64,000 nucleotides of DNA from Lentzea aerocolonigenes (GTDB lineage Bacteria; Actinomycetota; Actinomycetes; Mycobacteriales; Pseudonocardiaceae), in assembly GCF_000974445.1 (NCBI RefSeq), contig NZ_BBOJ01000011.1, forward strand, positions 248,001-312,000. Reading direction: 5' to 3'. Below the pieces are notes generated by a model. The model was not told the origin of the DNA. It searched no databases and was given only the letters and a program-made list of their open reading frames with translations. The position numbers were made by a program, and so were the translations under genes. Of the stretch, positions 35,008 through 43,457 are shown piece by piece. Within the stretch, counting starts at the first letter, position 1; the number at the start of each line of letters is the position of its first letter.

Positions 35008-35859
35008 ATGGAGAACGGCGGACCCAGCCGGACGGCGCTCATCACCGCGTACGCCCGCGCCTACCACCAGGTCGTTGACCAGCCACAGATCTTCACCGAC
35101 CCCCTCGCGGCACGTCTGCTCGGCCATTCCGCGGAAGAACTGCCGGCCGCGACCGACCGCCTCGGCGGCGCCGTGACAGAGCGGCCCCGCCGCCTGTTCT
35201 TCGCCACCAGGGCCCGCTTCGCCGAGGACGCCGTGGCCGCGGCCGTCACCGCCGGCGTGCGACAGGTCGTGATCCTGGGCGCGGGCCTGGACACCTTCGC
35301 CTACCGCAACCCGCACCGTGACCTGCGCGTGTTCGAGGTCGACCACCCCGCCACCCAGGCGTGGAAGCGGGAACGCCTTGCCACGACCGGAATCGACACC
35401 CCCGACACGGTGACCTTCGTGCCGGTCGACTTCGAGACCCAAACGCTGGCAACGGAACTCGAAGCCGCCGGATTCAGCCGGACGGCCCCGGCCGTGTTCG
35501 TGTGGCTGGGTGTCGTCTACTACCTGACTCCGGACGCCGCCAACGCCACCCTCGCCTACATCGCCGGTCAGGCCCAGCCGGTCGAGGTGGTCTTCGACTA
35601 CCTGCGGTCCGCGACCACCGACGAGGAACGCGCCTACCAACGCGCACGTGCCGATCGGCTGGCCTCCGTCGGTGAACCCGTGTTCAGCTACTTCACTCCC
35701 GATGGCATCGCCGCGCAGTTGCGCGCCCTCGGGTTCACCGGTGTCGAGGACCACTCCGCCGCCGACCTGATCTCCGGTTACCTCGGCGGATCCGCGGAGT
35801 TCGGGGGCGAACCGTCCCCGGCGCTGCACGCGCTCCGCATGCTGCGCGCGAGCCGCTGA
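35008..35859 (+). CDS. Class I SAM-dependent methyltransferase (TIGR00027/LCMT-like family)
   Basis: The protein has 283 residues. It opens with SRTALITAYARAYH, then FTDPLAARLL. The SAM-binding motif I is VVILGAGLDTFAYR, followed by VFEVDHPATQ (the acidic residue at the end of strand 2) and FVPVDFE. This is the TIGR00027/leucine carboxyl methyltransferase-like family, expanded in actinobacteria and mostly acting as O-methyltransferases. ATG 35008 is chosen because TAGCGT (34994-34999) precedes it by 8 nt, which suggests a leaderless transcript. GTG 34990 is upstream in frame. There is no obvious pathway partner. Confidence 0.8.
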   Translation: MENGGPSRTALITAYARAYHQVVDQPQIFTDPLAARLLGHSAEELPAATDRLGGAVTERPRRLFFATRARFAEDAVAAAVTAGVRQVVILGAGLDTFAYRNPHRDLRVFEVDHPATQAWKRERLATTGIDTPDTVTFVPVDFETQTLATELEAAGFSRTAPAVFVWLGVVYYLTPDAANATLAYIAGQAQPVEVVFDYLRSATTDEERAYQRARADRLASVGEPVFSYFTPDGIAAQLRALGFTGVEDHSAADLISGYLGGSAEFGGEPSPALHALRMLRASR

Positions 35860-35904
35860 GGACGCGGCGACGCTTTAACGCTGGTCTCAGGTTGATCGGA
35901 GACG

Positions 35905-36627
35905 ATGACCGGCACAGCGTCGACGGGAAGGGGGCGGGCCGGCGTGCGGATCATGATCGCGGATGACGAGGCGGCCATCCGCGAGTCGTTGGAGCGGATG
36001 CTCCAGGTCGAGGGGTACGACACCAGCACCGTCGCCAACGGTCTCGCCGTGCTCGACGGGGTCGGTGACGACGCGCCGGATCTGCTGATCCTCGACGTGA
36101 TGATGCCCCGCCTCGGCGGTTTGGAGACCTGCCGGCGGTTGCGGGCGGCGGGCCGGGATCTGCCGGTGCTGATGCTGACCGCCCGGGATCAGGTGAACGA
36201 CCGGGTCGCGGGGCTGGACGCGGGCGCCGACGACTACCTGCCCAAGCCGTTCGCCACGGAGGAGTTGCTGGCCAGGGTCCGGGCCCTGCTGCGCCGCCGC
36301 GGGACGGGCGACGACGAGTCGCAGATCCTGACGTTCGCCGACGTCCGGGTCGATCCCGGCAGGTTCGAGGCGTGGCGGGGAGAGCGGCCGCTCCGCCTCA
36401 CGCGGACCGAGTTCTCCCTGCTGCAGGTCCTCGTGCGCAACGCGACCAGGGTGCTGACCCGGGAGGCGCTGTTCGAGGCGATCTGGGGCTTCGACATGAG
36501 CGTCACCCCCACGAGCCTCCAGGTGTACGTGAGTTACCTGCGCCGCAAGATGGAGGCCGAGGGTGAGCCGCGGCTGATCTACACGTTGCGCGGCCTGGGG
36601 TACACGTTGCGGGAGACTCCTCCGTGA
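35905..36627 (+). CDS. OmpR-family response regulator
   Basis: The protein has 240 residues. The receiver domain has the acidic pair in IADDE, the phosphoacceptor Asp64 in LLILDVMMP, the Thr in MLTARD and the Lys in PKPF. The C-terminal winged helix has [15 protein letters not shown] and [12 protein letters not shown], as in MprA/TcrA-like regulators. ATG 35905 with GGAG is used. GTG 35944 would place the phosphoacceptor at residue 51, closer to family norm. The stop overlaps the kinase GTG (GTGA), so the pair forms one operon. The upstream segment around 35876-35900 probably holds the promoter. Confidence 0.88.
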   Translation: MTGTASTGRGRAGVRIMIADDEAAIRESLERMLQVEGYDTSTVANGLAVLDGVGDDAPDLLILDVMMPRLGGLETCRRLRAAGRDLPVLMLTARDQVNDRVAGLDAGADDYLPKPFATEELLARVRALLRRRGTGDDESQILTFADVRVDPGRFEAWRGERPLRLTRTEFSLLQVLVRNATRVLTREALFEAIWGFDMSVTPTSLQVYVSYLRRKMEAEGEPRLIYTLRGLGYTLRETPP

Positions 36628-38033
36628 GCAGGCCCGCCGGCCGGCTGACCCGGTGGTGGCGCCGGCGGTCCCTGCGGACCAGGCTGACGGTGATCGCGGC
36701 GACGGCCATCGCGGTCAGCGTGTTCGTGGCCTTCCAGATCGCCAGCGAGCTGCTGGCCTGGGAGCTGCAGGACACCGCGAAGGATCAGCTGCGCGCCGAC
36801 TCCCGCGTCCTGGCGGCGAACGCGGAGCGCGAGGGTCCGGCGCAGGTCCAGCTACCGCCGTATCCCGGATTCGGCCGGCTGGTGCGGGTCGTCCTGCCCG
36901 ACGGCTCGATCCGGACACCGGACGGCCAACCCGCGTTGCCCCCGGTCAGCGAGGAGGCCCGGCGCGTGGCGCAGGGCGCGTCGGCCGACCTGATGGAGTC
37001 GGGCGACAGCGACGACGACGGCTACATCGTCTACACGCTGCGGGCGGGCGACGGCGCGGTCCAGGTGGCCCGCGTCGCCGACGACAGCCCGATCAACCAG
37101 TTCGGGCTGGGCATGCTGTTGATCGGGCTGCTCTGCGTGGTCAGCGGCGCCCTCGTCGGGCGGACCGTGGCGCGGACGGGGCTGGCGCCGATCGACCGGC
37201 TGACCGCCGCCGCGGTCCGTGTCGCGCACACCCGGGATCTCGACGCCGACATCCCGGACGAGGGCGGTGGGGAGATCCGGCGGCTGATCCAGTCGATCAA
37301 CGACATGCTCGCCGCGCTCCGGGACTCCCGGCGGGCCCAGCAGCTGCTCGCCGAGGACGCCGCCCACGAGCTCAAGACACCGCTCACCAGCCTGCGCCTC
37401 AACATCGAGCTGCTGATCCGGCTCGATCGGCGCGGCACCCTGGACAGCGGACTGCCGGCGGAGAGCCGGACCCGGCTGCTCAACGATCTCGGCGCCCAGG
37501 TGGCCGAGTTGAGCACCCTCGCCGCCGAGCTGACCGACCTGGCGCGCGGTGACATCAGTGACGAGAACACCGAACTGCTCGACTTCGCCGACGTGGTGGT
37601 GGCCGCCGCGACCCTGGCGCGTTCCCGCGCGCCTGACGTCGAGGTCGCGCTCGACGTGACCTCCGTGTGGGTGAGCGGGCGTCCCGCAGCGCTTCAACGG
37701 GCGGTGCTCAACCTCGTCGACAACGCCGGCAAGTGGTCCCCCGCGGACCAGCCGGTCCAGGTCCGGCTCCGTGCTCGCGGCGCGTCGGCGGTGCTCGAGG
37801 TCGACGACGCCGGGCCGGGCATCGACGCCGCCGACGTGCCGCGGGTGTTCGACCGGTTCTACCGCGCCGACAGTGCCAGGGCGTTGCCGGGATCCGGTCT
37901 GGGGCTGTCGATCGTGCAGCGGGTCGTCGACGCGCACGGCGGCCGGGCCAGCGTCGCCCGTTCCGCCCGCGGTGGCGCACTGCTGCGGGTCGACCTCCCG
38001 GTCGCGGCGAACTCCACTGTGGACGTCCAGTGA
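36624..38033 (+). CDS. Two-component sensor histidine kinase
   Basis: The protein has 469 residues. Two membrane helices (about 20-42 and 160-183) frame a short extracellular sensor with an acidic patch (ESGDSDDDG). HAMP follows, then the phosphoacceptor His248 in [13 protein letters not shown]. The ATPase domain has [22 protein letters not shown] and GSGLGLSIV. It is partner of the OmpR-type regulator in front of it. The small periplasmic sensor suggests recognition of an envelope or ion signal. The next gene downstream encodes a copper-monooxygenase-like lipoprotein, but a 99-bp gap with its own promoter separates them. Confidence 0.88.
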   Translation: MSRPAGRLTRWWRRRSLRTRLTVIAATAIAVSVFVAFQIASELLAWELQDTAKDQLRADSRVLAANAEREGPAQVQLPPYPGFGRLVRVVLPDGSIRTPDGQPALPPVSEEARRVAQGASADLMESGDSDDDGYIVYTLRAGDGAVQVARVADDSPINQFGLGMLLIGLLCVVSGALVGRTVARTGLAPIDRLTAAAVRVAHTRDLDADIPDEGGGEIRRLIQSINDMLAALRDSRRAQQLLAEDAAHELKTPLTSLRLNIELLIRLDRRGTLDSGLPAESRTRLLNDLGAQVAELSTLAAELTDLARGDISDENTELLDFADVVVAAATLARSRAPDVEVALDVTSVWVSGRPAALQRAVLNLVDNAGKWSPADQPVQVRLRARGASAVLEVDDAGPGIDAADVPRVFDRFYRADSARALPGSGLGLSIVQRVVDAHGGRASVARSARGGALLRVDLPVAANSTVDVQ

Positions 38034-38119
38034 CGGTCGGGCCGCAGAGAAGTACCGTGGTACCACCACTCTCTCGAAGATGACGACCGCGGTAGGACGA
38101 AACGGGACGGAATCCGGCC

Positions 38120-38125
38120 TAGCGT
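38120..38125 (+). promoter_or_regulatory. -10 box TAGCGT of the copper-lipoprotein gene (leaderless)
   Basis: TAGCGT ends 7 nt before ATG 38133, so transcription should begin at or within a base or two of the start codon. No Shine-Dalgarno sequence is present, consistent with a leaderless mRNA. Confidence 0.55.
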
Positions 38126-38132
38126 TCAGGTC

Positions 38133-39335
38133 ATGAGAAAACCTGATGGTCCACTGTGGAGGTTCGGGGCGGCCACCGTGGCGCTGGCGACGGCGTTCGC
38201 TGTCGTCGCCTGCGGGTCGAACACCGGCAACGGTGCGGCGCCCGTCCCGACAGGCGGGCACAACGCGCACGGCCAGTCATCGGCTCCGCCGCAGCCGCTG
38301 CGCGCCGGCGAGCGGTTCGTCGACCTGAAGATGGCGGAGGCCTACACGCCCGCACCGCCGGAGGGTGGCGGCACGGACGAGTACCGGTGCCAGGTGATCG
38401 ATCCGGGCCTGACCAAGGCGGCGTTCCTGACCGGGACCCAGGTCACGCCGCAGAACATCGCCCTCGCGCACCACGCCATCGTGTACGCGGTGCCGCCGGG
38501 CGGCGCTGCCGCGGTGCACGAGCAGGACGCGAGGACCCCCGGCCTCGGCTGGCAGTGTTTCGGCGGGACCGGCGTGAACGGCGCCGAAGTGGAAAAGGGC
38601 GAAGCGGCGTGGGTGGACACCTGGGCGCCTGGTGCCTCGGAGACGCTGTTCGACGAGGACGCCGGCTTCAAGCTGGAGCCGGGCAGCCTGATCGTTCTCC
38701 AGATGCACTACAACCTGCTCGCGACCGACGGCAAGCCGGCCGGGTCGGACCGCTCTGCGTTGCGGCTGCGGCTGAAGGACGGCACGCCGCAGACCCGGGA
38801 GCTCGACACGTTGCCGCTCGACGCGCCGACCGATCTGCCTTGCGCCGCAGACGAGTCGGGTCCGCTCTGCGACCGGGCGGCCTCGATCGCGGACGTGACG
38901 AAGCGGTTCGGGCAGGAGGTCGGTGAGACCGCGGACCGGCAGGTGGAGGAGTGCGGCCAGAGCGCGCCGAAGCCCGGGAACACCCAGATCTGCGACCACG
39001 AGGTGGAAGCACCGATGACGCTGTTCGCCGGTTTCGGCCACATGCACCTGCTCGGGCGGGCCATCAAGGTCGAGCTCAACCCCGGCAAGCCGAACGCCAA
39101 GGTCGTGCTGGACGTGCCGCAGTTCGACTTCGACAACCAGCGGCTGGTGAAGCTGCCGTCGCCGGTGGAGATCGGTCCGGGGGACACGCTGCGGGTGACG
39201 TGCACGCACGACGCGGCGCTGCGCAAACAGTTGCCGCAGCTGAAGAAACTGCCGCCGCGCTACGTGGTGTGGGGCGACGGCACCAGTGACGAGATGTGCA
39301 CGGGCATCATGACGGTCTCTCCCCGCAAGTCCTGA
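38133..39335 (+). CDS. Lipoprotein related to ascorbate-dependent type II copper monooxygenases (PHM/DBH)
   Basis: The protein has 400 residues with a lipobox ending at Cys27 (VVAC). The set of copper ligands matches peptidylglycine alpha-hydroxylating monooxygenase: His113-His114 (HHAIVY) and His192 (QMHYNLL) for the CuH site, and His303, His305 (FGHMHLLGR) and Met388 (DEMC) for the CuM site. Seven or more further cysteines could form disulfides. In eukaryotes such enzymes hydroxylate peptide C-terminal glycine or dopamine using O2 and ascorbate. Bacterial lipoprotein members have no established substrate. It probably acts on the outer face of the membrane. It is downstream of a two-component system and ends at a strong terminator. 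Confidence 0.75.
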   Translation: MRKPDGPLWRFGAATVALATAFAVVACGSNTGNGAAPVPTGGHNAHGQSSAPPQPLRAGERFVDLKMAEAYTPAPPEGGGTDEYRCQVIDPGLTKAAFLTGTQVTPQNIALAHHAIVYAVPPGGAAAVHEQDARTPGLGWQCFGGTGVNGAEVEKGEAAWVDTWAPGASETLFDEDAGFKLEPGSLIVLQMHYNLLATDGKPAGSDRSALRLRLKDGTPQTRELDTLPLDAPTDLPCAADESGPLCDRAASIADVTKRFGQEVGETADRQVEECGQSAPKPGNTQICDHEVEAPMTLFAGFGHMHLLGRAIKVELNPGKPNAKVVLDVPQFDFDNQRLVKLPSPVEIGPGDTLRVTCTHDAALRKQLPQLKKLPPRYVVWGDGTSDEMCTGIMTVSPRKS

Positions 39336-39343
39336 CGAAGCGT

Positions 39344-39406
39344 CGGACGTGTGTGAGCTCGCTGAGGTCGACAAGCCGAAAACAGCTCTGAGCTCACACA
39401 CGTCCG
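39344..39406 (+). terminator. Long-armed terminator after the copper-lipoprotein gene
   Basis: A perfect 17-bp inverted repeat, arms 39344-39360 and 39390-39406, with a 29-nt loop that can add a short inner stem (39361-39364 with 39383-39386). It begins 8 nt after the stop codon. Confidence 0.75.
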
Positions 39407-39463
39407 CACCCGTGCGGCGTCGTGGCGGTGCCGTCGTTCAACTTCGAAGAAAGGCGTCTTCTG

Positions 39464-40402
39464 TTGTCCCTCAAGCCTTCCCCTGGCGAAACAACGCCAC
39501 GGGCCGATGCGCCACCGCGGACACCGATCTGGACACTCCTGCCGCTGCGCGTCTTCCTCGGCGGCACGTTCCTCTGCGCAGGCCTCTCCAAAATCCTCGA
39601 CACCCACTACCTGGACCAGACTTCGCCTCTCGGCGTCCACGCGCAGATGCTGCACGCCGCGACGACCTCCCCGATCGGCCCGCTGGTGTCGTTCGCGGCC
39701 GAGCACCCGACCGTCACCGGCCTGGCCATCGCCTTGGGAGAGGTCGCTGTCGGGCTGGGCACTCTGCTCGGACTGTTCGCCCGCGTCGCCGCACTCGGCG
39801 GGTTTCTCCTCGCGCTGAGTTTCTTCCTCACCGTGAGCTGGACGACCCGTCCGTACTACTTCGGTGCCGACATCGTTTTCGCAGCCGCCTGGACCCCGTT
39901 GCTGATTGCCGGCGACGCAGGGCTGTTCTCCACGACGGACCGCCTGCGCGCCGCGATACGTCGTCGCCGGCCGGACGCCACCCCAGACGGCGTCGAGCGA
40001 CGCGTTCTGCTCTGGGGCGGCCTGATCACAGCGGCGACCGCTGCCCTCGGCGCCGTCGCCCTCACCCGTCGCACCGCCAACCCGGAACCGAGCCCGGCGG
40101 ACCCGAACTCCCACACGGTGATCGCCGCGGTCTCCGCCGTCGCCGTCGGTTCGTCGACGAGGTTCACCACACCGGACGGTTCCACCGCATACCTGTTGCG
40201 CCCCTCGGCCGACACCTTCATGGCGTTCCTCGCCACCTGTACGCACCAGGGCTGCCCCGTCACGCCCGCCGGCTCCGGCTTTCGCTGTCCGTGCCACGGC
40301 TCCACTTTCGACGGCAACGGCCAAGTCACCGGTGGCCCCGCGACCAAACCCCTGGGCAAGGTGCCGGTGCGAGTCGTCGACGGGCAGGTCACCACCGCGT
40401 GA
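39464..40402 (+). CDS. DoxX-family membrane protein fused to a Rieske [2Fe-2S] domain
   Basis: The protein has 312 residues. The N-terminal half is DoxX/DoxD-like with four membrane helices ([19 protein letters not shown] to [17 protein letters not shown]). After a further membrane helix or Tat-like anchor ([20 protein letters not shown]) comes a C-terminal Rieske domain with CTHQGC and CPCHGS, the two Cys-His cluster-binding boxes. DoxD is the small subunit of thiosulfate:quinone oxidoreductase. The fused cluster suggests an electron-transfer role at the membrane, with the Rieske domain probably outside. TTG 39464 has AGAAAGG 9 nt upstream; GTG 39422, in frame without a ribosome binding site, is the alternative. 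Confidence 0.8.
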   Translation: MSLKPSPGETTPRADAPPRTPIWTLLPLRVFLGGTFLCAGLSKILDTHYLDQTSPLGVHAQMLHAATTSPIGPLVSFAAEHPTVTGLAIALGEVAVGLGTLLGLFARVAALGGFLLALSFFLTVSWTTRPYYFGADIVFAAAWTPLLIAGDAGLFSTTDRLRAAIRRRRPDATPDGVERRVLLWGGLITAATAALGAVALTRRTANPEPSPADPNSHTVIAAVSAVAVGSSTRFTTPDGSTAYLLRPSADTFMAFLATCTHQGCPVTPAGSGFRCPCHGSTFDGNGQVTGGPATKPLGKVPVRVVDGQVTTA

Positions 40403-40421
40403 CCGGGCCGCTGGTGCGGCA

Positions 40422-41084
40422 CTAGATCGGCCGGGTGAGTCTCAGGTCGTAGGCGAGGATGACGGCCTGAACCCGGTCCCGTGCGCCGATCTTGGCGAGA
40501 ACACGCCCGACGTGGGTCTTCACCGTCGACTCCGCCAGCGTGAACCGTTGCGCGATCTCGCCGTTGGTGAGGCCGTGGCCGATGGCGACGAGGATTTCGC
40601 GCTCGCGGCCGGTCAGGGAGTCCAGCCGGGGATCCTCCCGCACAGGCCCGCAGAGGTCGTCGCCGAGCCGGTCGGCGAACGCGTCGAGCAGCCGCCGGGT
40701 CAGCGCCGGCGCGATCACCGCGTCCCCGGCGGCGACGGCCCGGATGCCGGCGAGCAGCTCCTCCGGGCGGATGTTCTTCAACAGGAAACCGCTGGCCCCG
40801 GCCCGCAGCGCGGCGAGCGCGTACCGGTCCACGTCGAACGTGGTCAGCAGGATCCGTGAACGCCCACCGGCGGCGACGATGCGCCGGGTGGCCTCGATCC
40901 CGTCGACGCCCGGCACGCGGATGTCCATCAGCACCACGTCGGGATGCAGCTCGGTGGTCCACCGAACGGCCTCGGCGCCGTTCTCGGCCTCGCCGACGAT
41001 CTCGGTGTCGGGAGTGCTCTCCAGCAGCATGCGGAACCCGAAGCGTTGCAGCGGCTGGGCGTCCACCACGAGCACAGAGATCAT
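40422..41084 (-). CDS. Orphan NarL/LuxR-type response regulator
   Basis: The protein has 220 residues. The receiver has the phosphoacceptor Asp54 in VLMDIRVPGVDG and the Lys in FLLKN. The N-terminal acidic pair is incomplete: VVDAQ, one Asp instead of two. The C-terminal LuxR helix-turn-helix is LTGREREILVAIGHGLTNGE, IAQRFTLAESTVKTHV. No histidine kinase gene lies next to it. The start is ATG 41084 with AAAGG 9 nt upstream. It is convergent with the DoxX-Rieske gene, with about 20 nt between stops. The single acidic residue may weaken Mg2+ binding and phosphorylation. Confidence 0.85.
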   Translation of the reverse strand: MISVLVVDAQPLQRFGFRMLLESTPDTEIVGEAENGAEAVRWTTELHPDVVLMDIRVPGVDGIEATRRIVAAGGRSRILLTTFDVDRYALAALRAGASGFLLKNIRPEELLAGIRAVAAGDAVIAPALTRRLLDAFADRLGDDLCGPVREDPRLDSLTGREREILVAIGHGLTNGEIAQRFTLAESTVKTHVGRVLAKIGARDRVQAVILAYDLRLTRPI

Positions 41085-41245
41085 GAACTGCTGCCTTTCA
41101 GGGCGCGTAGTCGGTCCAACCGCCATCCGGTGCGGGCCGGCGCTGACCGTGCCGCGGCGTGCCACAGCGGCGAGGCCGAGACCCGCGTCGCCCGGCGATG
41201 CCTACTTCCTATCGAGCGAACCTGAGACGACCGTTAAAACGGTGC

Positions 41246-41377
41246 TCAGCGCTTGGACCGGTTGTAGCGCACCAGGTCCGCGATCCCTTCAGCGACGAAC
41301 CCGCCGATGGCGCAGCCGATCAGGACCAGTGCCCAGCCTGATCTCTCCCGGAGCCGCGCGACGGCTTTGACCGCAGG
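41246..41377 (-). pseudogene. Possible remnant of a small single-span membrane protein
   Basis: On the minus strand a 43-codon frame ends RSGWALVLIGCAIGGFVAEG then IADLVRYNRSKR and stop, a convincing membrane helix with a basic tail. No ATG, GTG or TTG precedes it before an in-frame TGA at 41378-41380, so it is either truncated or a chance frame. The rest of 41085-41524 holds only the upstream region of the orphan regulator and the antiporter ribosome binding site. Confidence 0.3.
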
Positions 41378-41524
41378 TCAGGCACGTTCAGTCCACGTCC
41401 AGGTTTTCGGATTGCCGTGAGCCCGTCTTTGCGGCATCTTTGCGCTCGGAGCGCCGGGAAGTCTGGTCGGCAACGCTCGTCACGGACCCGTGACGGGCTG
41501 GGCCGAGCTGGACGGAGTTCGTCG

Positions 41525-42721
41525 ATGGCGCTGGTGCTGGCGTTCGGTGTGGTCCTGCTGATCAGCGTCTCGCTGTCGGGTCTCGCCGCACGCACGATCC
41601 TGTCCACGGCGCTGATGTTCCTCGCCGCTGGGGCACTCATCGGCCACGTCGGGCTCGTGGACATCCCGTCCACCAGCTCCTTCGTCACCGGTCTCGCAGA
41701 TCTCGCCCTGTTCGCGGTGCTCTTCACCGACGGTCAGCGCGCCGGCCTGCCGGACCTGAAGGAAGGCTGGCGGCTGTCCGGGCGGGCGCTCGGCCTGGCC
41801 ATGCCGCTGACCATGGTCGGCATCGCCGTGCCGGCGCACTTCCTCACCGGCCTGGACTGGACGACCTCGTTCCTGATCGGCGCGATCCTCTCGCCGACCG
41901 ACCCGGTGTTCGCCTCCGCCATCGTCGGGCGCACCGACGTGCCGATGCGGCTTCGGCGGTTGCTCAACGTCGAGTCCGGTCTCAACGACGGCCTCGCGCT
42001 GCCGTTCGTGCTGATCTTCCTGGCGACCGCCGCCAACCGCGGCACCGACTTCCTCACCATCGGCATCGAACTCGCCGCCGGTCTCGCGATCGGTGTCGTC
42101 CTCCCGGCCGTCGTGGTGCTGGCGTGGCGGTTGCGCCTGTTCACCGCCGAGCCCCGCCTGCAGGCACTCGGGCCGCTGGCGATTGCGGTGATCCTCTACG
42201 CGGCCTGTCATCTCACCCACGCCAACCCCTACCTGGCCGCGTTCGCCGCGGGATCGACCATCGCCACCCTGGACCGTGTCGCGGCAGAACACTTCGAGCA
42301 CTTCGGCGACCTGATCTCGGAGATCACCAAGTTCGCCGCGCTGCTCGTGTTCGGCGCGCTGATCACCCCGGAACGCATCTCGCACCTGAGCGCGGGGGAC
42401 TGGGCGGTCGCGGTCATCGCGATCCTGCTCGTACGACCGGCGGCGATGATCCTGTCGCTGCTGCGCACCCCGCTACCGGCCCGCGAACGATCCGTCGCCG
42501 CGTGGTTCGGGCCCAAGGGCTTCGCCTCGGTCGTCTACGGACTTCTCGTGCTGCAGGCCGGGATACCGGAGGGCGAGCACGTCTTCGACCTCGTCGCGAT
42601 CACCATCGCGTTGTCGATCGTGTTGCACTCCTCGACCGACGTGCCGGTGGCGAAAGCGCTGAGCGTCGAGCCACCGGACGACCTGCCCACCGGCAAACCC
42701 GGCATCCGGCCGGGGACCTGA
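41525..42721 (+). CDS. CPA1/NhaP-type cation:proton antiporter
   Basis: The protein has 398 residues and about 12 membrane helices. FLIGAILSPTDPVFASAIV contains the TDP motif of the unwound helix, and NVESGLNDGLALPFV carries the acidic ion-binding site (ESGLND) of CPA1 antiporters. The large C-terminal cytoplasmic domain of some members is absent. It should exchange Na+ or K+ for H+ at the cytoplasmic membrane. ATG 41525 has GGAG 7 nt upstream; the frame is open before it but that part has no homology-like features. It precedes a putative leader RNA and a second ion-transporter operon. Confidence 0.88.
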   Translation: MALVLAFGVVLLISVSLSGLAARTILSTALMFLAAGALIGHVGLVDIPSTSSFVTGLADLALFAVLFTDGQRAGLPDLKEGWRLSGRALGLAMPLTMVGIAVPAHFLTGLDWTTSFLIGAILSPTDPVFASAIVGRTDVPMRLRRLLNVESGLNDGLALPFVLIFLATAANRGTDFLTIGIELAAGLAIGVVLPAVVVLAWRLRLFTAEPRLQALGPLAIAVILYAACHLTHANPYLAAFAAGSTIATLDRVAAEHFEHFGDLISEITKFAALLVFGALITPERISHLSAGDWAVAVIAILLVRPAAMILSLLRTPLPARERSVAAWFGPKGFASVVYGLLVLQAGIPEGEHVFDLVAITIALSIVLHSSTDVPVAKALSVEPPDDLPTGKPGIRPGT

Positions 42722-42755
42722 TCAGGTTGAGCGGGTGGGCGGGCCGATCACGGGT

Positions 42756-42827
42756 TAGTCTGGCCGCGGTGTGCCGGGAAGCCTGGTCGGCGAGTGTCCT
42801 CGCCGTCCGCAAGATCAGGAGAACCCC
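42756..42827 (+). ncRNA. Candidate structured leader RNA between two ion-transport operons
   Basis: A -10 box TAGTCT (42756-42761) would start a transcript near 42768. Two consecutive hairpins follow: CCGGG/CCTGG at 42774-42786 with a 3-nt loop, and CGGCGAG/CTCGCCG at 42788-42805 with a TGTC loop. An AGGAG site at 42817-42821 lies 6 nt before ATG 42828. Compact hairpins ending at a ribosome binding site, between antiporter genes, are what a cation-responsive riboswitch would look like. I cannot assign a known class from memory. The ATG opens only a 37-codon, low-complexity frame, so the regulated gene may instead be the CBS gene further on. Confidence 0.4.
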
Positions 42828-42844
42828 ATGGCCCCACTCGCGGG

Positions 42845-42928
42845 TCAGCGGCGACCGATCGCCCGCACCGCCAACGCGGCCAGCACGAACGCCCCGATGA
42901 GCACCAAGGCCACGACCAGACCGGACAT
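42845..42928 (-). CDS. 27-residue single-span membrane peptide, antisense to the leader region
   Basis: The minus-strand frame reads MSGLVVALVLIGAFVLAA then LAVRAIGRR and stop: a complete membrane helix followed by a positive tail, the look of KdpF-like or other transporter-associated micropeptides. ATG 42928 lies 6 nt after TACCAT (42935-42940 in reverse), the leaderless-promoter spacing. It overlaps, on the other strand, the 37-codon frame at 42828-42941, which has the better ribosome binding site but no protein-like composition. The two cannot both be highly expressed. No homolog is known to me. Confidence 0.4.
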   Translation of the reverse strand: MSGLVVALVLIGAFVLAALAVRAIGRR

Positions 42929-42989
42929 GACCGGATGGTAGCGCCGACCGTGGCGGCGGTCATGTCCACTTTCGTTGAAGGAGCCTGTT

Positions 42990-43457
42990 GTGCGTGCCCG
43001 TGACCTCGCCGAGGACTACCCGCTGGTCGCCCTGACCGACGACGCGCTGACCGCCGCCCAGCTCATCGCCGGGCAACGCCGGCCAGGGGTGGTGGTCGTC
43101 GACGCCGACGGCAAACCGGTGACCGTGCTGCCCGGCTCGCAGGTGCTGCGCTTCCTCATCCCCGCCTACGTGCAGGAGGACCCGTCGCTCGCCCGCGTCT
43201 TCGACGAACGCGGCGGCGCCGAGGCGTGCGTGAACAAGCTCGCCGGTCGCACGGTCAAAGAACTGCTGCCACCGAAGGAGAAACGCTACGAGATACCCAT
43301 GGTGTCCGGCGACGCCACCGTGATCGAGTGCGCCGCCACCATGGCCCGACTGCACTCCCCGCTGGTGATCGTCAGCGACAAGGACACCATCCACGGCGTC
43401 GTCACGACCTCGCACCTGCTCGAGGTGCTCCTCGCGCCCGCGGGGCCGCAAACGTGA
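42990..43457 (+). CDS. CBS-domain protein (paired CBS motifs)
   Basis: The protein has 155 residues. The N-terminal CBS repeat is around LVALTDDALTAAQLIAGQ and GVVVVDADGKPVTVLPG. The second is around ATVIECAATMARLHSPLVIV and IHGVVTTSHLLEVLL. Bateman modules bind adenine nucleotides or cyclic di-AMP and gate transporters. GTG 42990 has GAAGGAG 6 nt upstream. Its stop overlaps the GTG of the SLC13-type gene (GTGA, 43454-43457), so it is very likely a dedicated regulatory subunit of that transporter. Confidence 0.85.
   Translation: MRARDLAEDYPLVALTDDALTAAQLIAGQRRPGVVVVDADGKPVTVLPGSQVLRFLIPAYVQEDPSLARVFDERGGAEACVNKLAGRTVKELLPPKEKRYEIPMVSGDATVIECAATMARLHSPLVIVSDKDTIHGVVTTSHLLEVLLAPAGPQT

Noticed and set aside
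42828-42941. 37-codon plus-strand gene after the leader RNA
   Set aside because: It has a good AGGAG site, but the peptide is low-complexity (Thr, Ala, Arg, Pro) and resembles no protein. The opposite strand encodes a convincing membrane helix. It may be a regulatory upstream frame, so the site is kept within the leader entry instead.
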